DNA of 64,000 nt, from assembly GCA_036245525.1 (NCBI GenBank), contig BTPG01000003.1, positions 136,373,582 to 136,437,581 of the forward strand. Direction: 5' to 3'. This document shows, piece after piece, positions 54,405-64,000 of this stretch; position 1 is the first letter of the stretch, and every line of letters starts with the position of its first letter. Source of the DNA: Semisulcospira habei (Eukaryota > Mollusca > Gastropoda > Semisulcospiridae). The notes beneath the pieces are model-generated. The model saw only the letters and a program-made list of their open reading frames with translations. It made no database searches and was not told where the DNA came from. A program made the translations under genes and the position numbers.

Positions 54405-55433
54405 CTGTAGATCAGCAAAACACTATGCACACAGCGATAAAGTGTGAAGCAAGCAGCCAATACTTCACCCTCGAGCCTCTTGCGCATACAGGCACCGGTA
54501 CTGTTTTCAGCACTGGTCCCTGCATACAGAAAGGGGCTTACAATTACTAGTAGAATTTCTAGCAAAAGCATGCATACAGGAAGTGTGAAACAGCCAGAAT
54601 ACTTAACATAGCTACAGCACATTTACCCATCCCACCCCCCCCCCCCACCCCCTCCTGACGCACTACAGCAGGAGATGGATTGACCATGATAGTTGAAGGG
54701 TAGTGCCAGATTGTCTTGATGCCGTCAGGCGCCGAGCTAATCTGGCACTACTCTTGAAATATCATGGTCGATTCTTTACCTCCAGCAACTGGTACATAGT
54801 TGTGACCTGCAAAATTGGGGAAATGTGGCCCTGGGATTAAATAGGTTAATCATGTCACAGTGACTCATGCAGGAGTCACTGCAACAAAAAGCTCTACAAA
54901 GGGCACATGATTTTTGTACCTTTTTGGGGTGTCTACATAAAGTCTGTACTAGCTGTGAGAGATGGATGCCCCAAACGCCAATCTAATCTGGCACTACCCT
55001 TGAATTGTCCATATTTGGCTGTGGGGACATCACAACTGCCAGTGTCTACAAATGACCGATAGGAAACTTTCACAGATTCACTTCTGATAAACTTTTCTGC
55101 CTGAACCACATGAATATGAATGGAACTAGCAAAAGAGCATGCATAGATTCTGATGAGCCAATGCAACGACGAAGCTCATTAGGATCTATGCTCCTTGCAT
55201 TTGGGTGTTGCTTGCTGTGTTCTGGAAAAAGAAGGGGTTAAATTTGTTGAGCTAGAAACATTTGAGGTGGTACTCATTTAGCTAGGCAAAACGATGGGCT
55301 TGTTCAGATAGCATGTCCGTTGTAAGCTCCTGGTAGATCAAAGTCGCACAGTTGCAGTGCGGCCGAATTCATCAGTCTGCAGGTCGTACTCCATAGGTAA
55401 TAGCTGTCCTTGCCCCAAATAACCCGCCGGCTA

Positions 55434-55835
55434 GAGCGGTCCGTGGCGCAGTGGTTAAGGTGCCTGCCACCAATGCCAACGGGTTCCGGCGTCGGGACTT
55501 TTCTCCTCTGGTAAGTGTCACCGTTAATTCAGGCGGACCGTCGGGGGTTCTTTCTCCGGGTACTCCGGTTCTTCCACCCCCACCCACCCCCCACACTTTG
55601 GTACCGGTTTCAGGCCACTTTACAAATTTCAAATACAAGCGATCAAAAATCTCTGTAACTTCAGTAGCTGAACTGGCCCTTCGTCTGTCTTGTACTGTGT
55701 TTGTCTTAAATGGCGTAAATCCGTGTCTGTTACGTGAGTGTGTGTGTTGGGTTTCAGTTCGCGGCGCTTTGAGTTGATTCGTACAAAAATTGAGAAAAAG
55801 CGCATATATAATAACGGTATTATTATTATTATTAA
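55434..55835 (+). mobile_element. tRNA-derived SINE, full-length
   Basis: Begins with a tRNA-like head. TGGCGCAGTGG (55,444-55,454) fits a Pol III A box, and GGTTCCGGCGTC (55,482-55,493) is a weak B box. The body includes a C-rich stretch and ends with (ATT)n at about 55,810-55,835. The 3' part recurs at 44,307-44,576. It lies in an intron of the ATRIP-like gene. Confidence 0.75.
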
Positions 55836-55912
55836 CCATTATCACCCTGGTGTCGTGGAGGTTAAACTTTAAACTAACAACAACTGAGATGGTGTGATAT
55901 ATTATCCTCATT

Positions 55913-55973
55913 TACACTTTGGCTGTGGGGTAGCGGTTTCTGTCACAATTATTCCTGCAGAAATCATTGTGAC
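55913..55973. mobile_element. Family C MITE, left half, split by Rep-1
   Basis: ACACTTTGGCTGTGGGGTAG and the central ATTCCTGCAGAAATCATTGT. The right half lies at 57,047-57,076 (ATGCTACCCCACAACCAAAG then TGTTAA). Confidence 0.75.
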
Positions 55974-57046
55974 ACAAGAAAGGCAAAGCCGTTATGGCTC
56001 ACGTGTATGACAGATTTACATATGTGTGACCTTTGTGACAAGGACTGGCTTCTGCACTAGCAAAATCCATGTTTTCTGAAAATGTAAGCATTTTTCACAC
56101 ATCTGTCAACCCCCCGTGACCCTTGAGATGAGTCGACTAAATTAGTATGCATAGGAAGGTCTTATCATCAGCTATCTTTGTGCCAAATTTGATTGAAAAA
56201 TTTGCAAAAATACCTACCTAGGAATACCTACAATTTTATAAAAAAAAATCAGCATTTTACACACAATTGCCAGCCTCTTGTGACCCTTGACCTTTCCAAG
56301 GGGTTATCCAAATTAGTATGCATAGATAGGTCTTACCATCAGGTATCTCTGTACCAAATTTGGGTTTGAAGTTGTGAATAGTATTTGAGAAAAAAACATT
56401 TTGTCAAAATATGGTTATATTTCACCTATTTCCTGAGCTCTTGTGACCCTTTACCTTTCCGAGGGATCAACAAATTAGTACGTATAGAAAGGTTTTACCA
56501 TCAGGTATTTTTGTACCAAGTTTGGGTTTGAAGTTGTGAATAGCATTTGAGAAAATTATGTCAAAATATAGCTATTTTTGAAATATTTCCTGACCTGTGA
56601 CCTTGACCTTTGTGAGAGGTCACTCAAATTGGTATGTTTAGAAAGATCTTACCACAAAGTATCCCTGGGCCAAGTTTGAAGAATGTGGCTTGAATTACTT
56701 ACTTACTTACTTACGCCTGTCACCCCTACCCGGGTATAGGCCGTCGACGTGAGACCTCCAGCAACTCCTGTCCTGTGCTTCTCCTTTGATTCTACTCCAG
56801 GTGGTTCCCAGTCTCTTGATGTCTGCTTGGAGGTCTCGACGCCAGGAGTTTCTCGGCCTACCTCTTTTCCTCTTTCCCTGGGGGTTCCATGACAATGCCT
56901 GCCTAGTGATACTGGAATGTGGCTTGAATAGTCTCCGAGAAAATGCCAACGCTAAAGTTTACCACGGACGACGGCGGGCGGACGGACGGACGGACGGACG
57001 ACCACTGGCCCAAGACATACTCACTTTTGCTTCGCACGCGAGCCAA
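55974..57046 (+). repeat. Rep-1 copy D, complete
   Basis: Runs from ACAAGAAAGGCAAAGCCGTT to TTCGCACGCGAGCCA, with a 219-bp LINE fragment inside. It splits a TTAA hairpin MITE: the left part ends ATTGTGAC, the right part begins ATGCTACCCCACA. This gives good boundaries for the Rep-1 unit, about 840 bp without the LINE. Near the ends, GGCTCACGTG and CACGCGAGCC are in inverted orientation. Confidence 0.75.
56696..56914 (-). mobile_element. 5'-truncated LINE 3' end with 15-bp duplication
   Basis: Flanked by GAATGTGGCTTGAAT at 56,681-56,695 and 56,915-56,929. The minus strand encodes SITRQALSWNPQGKRKRGRP, LGTTWSRIKGEAQDRSCWR and YPGRGDRRK, then a stop overlapping a (TAAG)n tail. This is the standard C-terminus of a widespread animal endonuclease-RT family. 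Confidence 0.85.
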
Positions 57047-57182
57047 ATAAATGCTACCCCACAACCAAAGTGTTAATGCACTATGACAAACTAGCTAAAC
57101 ATCAGTTCCTACAAATATTTGCAGTATCTGTCAAGATCATGGATTTTTTTTATTAAGTAATTTCTGTTTTCTGCAGACTCAC

Positions 57183-57325
57183 CTGACTTGGTGCAAAGGA
57201 AAAGAACGACAGAGCGCGCTCGCACTAACTGAGCAAAAAGTCTGAGGGCAGACACAGTGATAGCATGCTGTTGGTCCAGACTCAGGCACTCAGTCACGAC
57301 ACCACGCAAAATCACCAGGTTGAAC
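57183..57325 (-). CDS. ATRIP-like gene, exon 3 of 7 visible
   Basis: A 143-nt exon with acceptor ATATTTCAG and donor GTGAGT. It enters with one base that completes the arginine codon of the previous exon and leaves in phase 1. It encodes 47 residues, FNLVILRGVVTECLSLDQQH through LFLCTKS. The two amphipathic stretches are consistent with the helical C-terminal half of ATRIP. A Rep-1 copy and a LINE fragment begin about 130 bp downstream in the following intron. Confidence 0.75.
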
Positions 57326-57389
57326 CTGAAATATAGAACAAGCAAAGAAGATTGTCAGGGCCAGGTAAATGAAATCATAAATTGAAGGG

Positions 57390-57473
57390 CCCCCCCCCTG
57401 CCCCCCCCCCCCCCCCCCCCATAAATTGAAGGCTCCCCCCCCCCCCCCCCCGCCCCCCCCCCCCCCCCCCCCG
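57390..57473. repeat. Poly-C blocks with tandem flank
   Basis: Two C-rich runs, each after ATAAATTGAAGGGC or ATAAATTGAAGGCT, so the unit ATAAATTGAAGG plus poly-C is duplicated. Length may be an assembly estimate. Confidence 0.85.
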
Positions 57474-57601
57474 CCAAATGATTACACGTTAAACATGGTA
57501 CTTCAAAGCCATGTTTGTAATTGGTGAAGTAGTGTACAAACCATGAAATTTAAAGTGCTTGTTTCTAGAGCGATATTGCTGTCAGTGGTTTCTTAACCCT
57601 C

Positions 57602-57806
57602 TTAACCCCTAGGTCCCATTTCCCAAATTTTGGAGTTGTCATCTGACAACTATGTACCAGTTGCAGGAGATGGATGGACCGTGATAATTCAAAGGTAGTG
57701 CCAGATTAGCATGGCGCCTTCAGGTGCTAAGCTAATCTGGCACTACCCTTGAATTATCACGGTCCATCCATCTCCTGCGGTAGAGTCTTGGGGCTAAATG
57801 GGTTAA
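57602..57806. mobile_element. TTAA hairpin MITE, family A
   Basis: TTAACCCCTAGGTCCC to GGGGCTAAATGGGTTAA, same internal hairpin, in an ATRIP-like intron (between exons 2 and 3). Confidence 0.8.
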
Positions 57807-57920
57807 ATAAATGGCAGGCCGTAGCACTTTTTTGCTCTTGCAGAAATCATTGCAATAAAAAGTGATAATGACAGCCAAAGGTCTAATACGAAAAACATAT
57901 GGGTAGAACAAAAAACAAAC

Positions 57921-58009
57921 CTGTCTACTTGGGAGTCCTCAGATTTTTCTGCCAGGGCAGTCAGGACATGCAGAGCTTCTTGGACGATCAGTGGATTATA
58001 GCCTGACCC
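57921..58009 (-). CDS. ATRIP-like gene, exon 2 of 7 visible
   Basis: An 89-nt exon after an AG acceptor, entered in phase 0 and left in phase 2 at a GTTTGT donor. It encodes GSGYNPLIVQEALHVLTALA and then EKSEDSQVD plus two bases of an arginine codon completed by the next exon. The alternating hydrophobic pattern suits a HEAT-type helix pair. The donor is weaker than its neighbours, but phase and reading frame both fit. Confidence 0.7.
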
Positions 58010-58185
58010 CTGCTCATGTGAACAGTATAAATAATATAGTAATTAGTGCATAAAAGAGCCCGTTTCACCTGCAAGAAAAATAAATCCTCGAAAGCCCCCA
58101 CAGGCTGTAGATGGAACTGGAAATCAAATCCGTTTTTGCCAATGAGTGTAAAAATTGTACGTTTTCATGAGACTGAGAATTTCTT

Positions 58186-58276
58186 CAACCCTTTGGCAGT
58201 CAGTAGCAGTTTTTGTTGCGATGATTCCTACAGGAATCAATGTGACAAAAACCACTACCGACAGCCAAAGGGTTAA
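58186..58276. mobile_element. TTAA hairpin MITE, family C
   Basis: AACCCTTTGGCAGTCAGTAG to CTACCGACAGCCAAAGGGTTAA; the left TTAA has changed to TCAA. In the intron between ATRIP-like exons 1 and 2. Confidence 0.7.
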
Positions 58277-58372
58277 AGACTTTTTTCAAATGTAAATGAA
58301 TATGCGTGGTGGTCTGGTTTAAACCTGTACGGTCGAAACTCGCAAACGAGTACACAGACGACCACCACTTAC

Positions 58373-58540
58373 CTCATGGCTGGGGGATGCCAGACGCACA
58401 ACCTTGTGTAAGATGTTGAGCCCCTGCAGCCTGGCGGACGGTGAACCACTGTGTTCAGGACTGAACAGGAGTGAGGAAATACTAGCACTGGATATAGACG
58501 TGCTTTGTTCGTCGTCACCTTCCATACCGCTCTCACTTGT
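58373..58540 (-). CDS. ATRIP-like gene, internal exon 1 of 7 visible
   Basis: First visible exon of a minus-strand host gene. It runs from an AG acceptor (pyrimidine-rich tract ending TTTCAG) to a consensus GTAAGT donor. It is 168 nt, phase 0 at both ends, and encodes 56 residues from TSESGMEGDDEQ to RLASPSHE. The first half is serine-rich and acidic; the second half looks helical, as at the edge of a HEAT-like region. It joins in frame to the next exon at 58,009. The gene is identified from its last exons, which resemble the C-terminus of ATRIP, the partner that brings ATR kinase to RPA-coated single-stranded DNA. Upstream exons encoding the RPA-binding N-terminus and coiled coil are not visible and probably lie beyond the window. 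Confidence 0.7.
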
Positions 58541-58825
58541 CTGAAATCATAAACATGTTTAACTCCCTCATGCATGCAGCCACTGGTAGTGTTTAAAGTA
58601 CTGGCAGCTTCACGCACAAGGGAGTTAAGGATACATTAGCCCCTTCAACTAAGTGCAAGAGACATAGATCATCATGAGTCCCCACAGATGCAGGGCTCAT
58701 GAGGCTCTATGTCTGTGGCTGACACCTCTTTGTATCTATGTACCTTAGGCAGCCAGGGCTCTCTGGGGTTGAAATAACAAATTTCAGAAACACAAACGGC
58801 ATCAACTGGCAATGAAGGAGTTACT

Positions 58826-61356
<2,531 letters not shown>

Positions 61357-61427
61357 TGATGAATCTCTATGCTCACGCATAGGGTTCACACAGTAGGTTT
61401 AATACGGTCTTTAAGACACGGTTAGCA

Positions 61428-61460
<33 letters not shown>

Positions 61461-62531
61461 TTAGTGAGTTGTAGGCAAGAGCTTAGTCTGTCAGAGGTCT
61501 AAATAAGTTAGTGCGGGCTTTACTGTCAGTGGGTACAGATACCTTAGCCCGTATTCCAAGACTCTGAAACCTATGTTTTTGATAGGTATTATTGATAGTT
61601 GCTTAGTTAAAGACGGTATGTGTTGGTAAGAGTAATTTGGTTATAGAGCGTTGTCTGGGTTGGTTCAGTTATGTTGCTTTGGAATTCAGTGAGGTAACCG
61701 GTGTTTTTCGTATACAGTTATTTACCGAGATGGACAACTAAGGAATGTGAGGTGTGTATGCCTAAGTCGTTATGAAGGTAGTACATGGTTAAGTATAGTC
61801 TTTTCCAGTGTATGGGATAATGTATTGTGAGAGTGTTAGGTTATAGTTTGTTTCAAGGTAGTGACAGATATGGGGGTGTTAGAAAGTAGTTCAGGTTATG
61901 AGGCACGTATGTGTGAATGAACGTGTGAGTTATTTGTATCAGCCAGGTTACGTAATGTATCTCATATTATCCAATATGTTGTGTGTTTAGCAAGTGTTAT
62001 GATTTAGGACTTTATTATTATTCAGAGTGCTTGTCGGAGGTTGGAGCGACGGACGCCGAGACGTCAGTCACCAGGGACCTAATACGAGGTCATCTCTCCA
62101 TCTCTTTACTCGGGGAGTGAGCGACCGGTGCCGAGACACCTGAGTCACAGCGAAGATACGGTACAAGCTACGAGGATGTCTACAGCACAAGAGACGGGAC
62201 GACTCGGGAGCGTATGAGAAGGGACTTGCACGCCTAGACGTGAAAAGACTGAAAGTAACCAGGCGAGAACACCAAACAGGTTGGAGTGTGAGATACTACT
62301 ACCTAGCCTGGCTTTGATATTGTGTGATGTGGATGTGATGTTGGGATGCTGGTAGTGGGGAAGGTGTGGTGTAAATAGTTTGATAGTTGGTGAGCGTTCT
62401 TTTATTGTTTATTTGTATAAAAGTTCCGTTAGAAAGAAAGCCCGTGAGTTGTGTTTTACCGCGTGAATGCGCCCGTCTGAGTCAGTGGCGGTGTATGCGT
62501 CTGTTGTGCGAGAGTCTGTACGTGCGTTACA
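61357..62531 (+). repeat. 5' LTR of Gypsy-like element
   Basis: Starts TGATGAATCTCTATGCTCAC, which recurs at 63,907, and ends TTACA. At 1,175 bp it has TG...CA ends. It includes a 28-bp G run (61,431-61,458). The first 50 bp and the second LTR are almost identical, suggesting a recent insertion. CTTTA precedes it; the right target duplication is outside the window. Confidence 0.8.
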
Positions 62532-62545
62532 GTGGTGACCCTGTT
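62532..62545 (+). other. Primer-binding site candidate
   Basis: GTGGTGACCCTG directly follows the LTR end, where a tRNA 3' end would prime minus-strand synthesis. The tRNA was not identified. Confidence 0.5.
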
Positions 62546-62890
62546 TTAGCGGTATTTAAGAGTAGTGCGGGCGCTAGTGGAGTAGCGGATTTAGAGTAAA
62601 GTTTTATTGCTATGTGCGTAGTTGGTTTGTGTTAGATTCCCCTCTCCGATTCTAGGGGGTAAGATCCGTTGTTTCTGTAGTTTTCTGTATCTTACAAGGA
62701 GTTAGTACTTGTTTCTTCCTTTTGTATAGGTAGTATTCTTTTTCCTTGCTCTTCTGTCTATCGTTTTTATATTTCATTCCATCTGGACGTCTTTCAAGTA
62801 GGTCACTGTTCTACGTAGGTGTGTGGTATTTTTTTGCCGTTGATTTGTAATTTTACGTTTTCAAATTTTGGGAAGGCTGTTGTTGTAAAT

Positions 62891-63130
62891 ATGGAGGTGG
62901 ACCAGGTAGAGGTGTATATTAAACAAGGTGAGAGGTTAGGGCTTAAAGATGAGAAGCTTTTTGATTATGTTGAGAAATGTAAGGATAGGGAGGACAGGGA
63001 AAGAGAAAGAGTCCTTAGGAAGGAAGAACTGGAGGTTCAGAAACAGAAAGACGAGAAAGAGGTAGAGATTCGTAAATTTAGAGAGGAGAAAGAGTTAGAA
63101 ATGCAGATACTGAGAGAAGAGAGGAATTAG
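62891..63130 (+). pseudogene. Truncated gag of Gypsy-like element
   Basis: The ATG at 62,891 begins MEVDQVEVYIKQGERLGLKD and continues in highly charged sequence (KDREDRERERVLRKEELEVQ) typical of the gag N-terminus in mollusc Gypsy elements. It meets a stop after 79 codons. A repeated RE-rich segment follows at 63,120-63,195, then gag ends abruptly next to protease-like sequence. Confidence 0.6.
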
Positions 63131-63195
63131 AAGCTCAGAGGGAGAGAGACGAGAGAGAAAGAGTACTTAAGAAAGAGGAGTTAGAAGCTCAGAGG

Positions 63196-63600
63196 GTGAT
63201 GTGAACGGATTTCTCTATTCTCCGTGACTCCTGTACAACGACCGCAGGGGTCAGACGTAGCCTTGTTAGGGACGATCAGTACACGGGGGAGACGCAGAAA
63301 GTGATTTCGTACGAAGGGAAGGTAGAAGTTTTTCCGTTGGCTAAGCTAGAGGTTGACACGGAGTTTTTTTCAGGGATCTGATTTCTTGTGTCATCGATGA
63401 GCCAGTAGTTGATTTAGTTCTCGGTAACATGAAGGGGGTGCAACCTGTCATCGGTAGGGTCAGGGCGACGAAGCGAGCTCATGTTCCTCGCGGTGCGGTT
63501 GCAGCAGTTGCGAAGGGAGCTCGAAGCAAGTGTCATTGTGATCAAACGGACCGTGTTATTGCCGTCAACAGTAAGGATATCGGTCTGCGGGTTTGGCCCA
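63196..63600 (+). pseudogene. Protease-like remnant of Gypsy-like element
   Basis: Reads ILRDSCTTTAGVRRSLVRDD, EGKVEVFPLAKLEVDTEFF and, after a frame change, DEPVVDLVLGNMKGVQPV. The pattern (a Cys-Thr-Thr near the start, and VDLVLGN at the end) suits a retropepsin-type domain. No RT, RNase H or integrase follows before the second LTR at 63,907, so nearly all of pol is deleted. Confidence 0.5.
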
Positions 63601-63888
63601 CCGGTCGGGTTGGCCAGAGACGGCATACTTCTGTTGCGGACAGAAATGCCGCTCACCACCACGACTTTAGGTAGGTCGGTGACTGTTGAGTCTCGCGATA
63701 GTGTAGGCAGTCGTTGGATCGTTTTCATTTCTGGAGGTTTTAGCGCGTTAGTTCTGTTTTCGTGTTCGCTGTGCGATCCAAGAGTGGGCGTTGAGGTTTA
63801 AGGCTGTGTTTAGTTTTTTGGTTGTGATAGGGATAGTGTTTTACGTCCAGTTGTCTTAAAAAGAAACTCGGTCGTTTTTTTTTTTCTC

Positions 63889-63906
63889 CTGAGGAAGGGG
63901 GAATTG
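63889..63906 (+). other. Polypurine tract
   Basis: GAGGAAGGGGGAATTG directly before the second LTR start, the expected plus-strand primer. Confidence 0.65.
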
Positions 63907-64000
63907 TGATGAATCTCTATGCTCACGCATAGGGTTCACACAGTAGGTTTAATACGGTACAGTTTTGTTAGCAGTTTGTTTTGTGCCGATATTCCGTGGT
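63907..64000 (+). repeat. 3' LTR, first 94 bp
   Basis: TGATGAATCTCTATGCTCAC onward, matching the 5' LTR for about 52 bp and then diverging (ACAGTTTTGTTAGC against CTTTAAGACACGG). The window ends inside it. Confidence 0.7.

Noticed and set aside
54933..55166. An extra ATRIP-like exon (AEKFIRSESVKVSYRSF)
   Set aside because: It has a possible acceptor but runs into a family-A hairpin with no donor, and exons 3 and 4 already join in frame without it.
55434..55510. A tRNA gene
   Set aside because: The A box is good, but the B box is weak, no cloverleaf closes, and the sequence continues into a repeated body and tail; it is a SINE head.
713..58825. Regularly recurring palindromic repeats, as in a CRISPR array or bacterial terminators
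   Set aside because: Spacing is kilobases, ends are TTAA target duplications, and the genome is eukaryotic; they are MITEs.

Overview
This is a transposon-saturated stretch of an invertebrate animal nuclear genome. Spliced host exons, non-LTR retrotransposons, DIRS-type tyrosine-recombinase retrotransposons, an LTR element, SINEs and many TTAA-flanked hairpin MITEs occur together with long homopolymers and microsatellites. The mix suits a lophotrochozoan, most likely a mollusc, but I cannot name a species from sequence alone. There are no operons, CRISPR arrays or rRNA genes.

Host genes. Only two are visible, both on the minus strand. Seven exons (58,540 down to 18,500) join with matching splice phases into the C-terminal 270 residues of a protein whose end resembles ATRIP, the ATR-interacting checkpoint protein. 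One intron is about 26 kb and another about 9 kb, because of transposon insertions. Downstream, a single first exon (9,317-9,242) encodes the start of a universal stress protein; its other exons are not visible.

Layout. 1-9 kb: intergenic or intronic sequence with hairpin MITEs, a foldback at 1.56-2.11 kb, and a minus-strand L1/Tx1-like LINE split by an RTE-like insertion (2.78-4.19 kb). 9-18.5 kb: stress-protein exon, a possible solo LTR, MITEs. 18.5-45.4 kb: the giant ATRIP intron. It holds a YR-retroelement remnant, two copies of a 3-kb-class repeat, a fold-back duplication, a complete LINE with a 13-bp target duplication (29,179-34,004), a complete but dead RTE-like element (35,452-38,509) and a DIRS element (38.6-44.6 kb). 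The last two sit inside one copy of an unclassified repeat called Rep-1 here. 45.4-54.3 kb: a second DIRS element inside another Rep-1 copy, itself containing an RTE fragment that carries two DNA transposons. 54.3-58.6 kb: four ATRIP exons, a SINE, a third Rep-1 copy, MITEs. 61.4-64 kb: a Gypsy-like LTR element lacking most of pol.

Most notable: the LINE at 29-34 kb encodes a 2A ribosome-skipping motif (DVEANPGP) directly after a hydrophobic segment at the start of ORF1. Its ORF2 lies in the same frame as ORF1, separated by one TGA. Both DIRS elements keep the diagnostic inverted termini and an internal region formed by joining the two ends. The nested insertions allow relative dating, and several empty sites are present in the same window.
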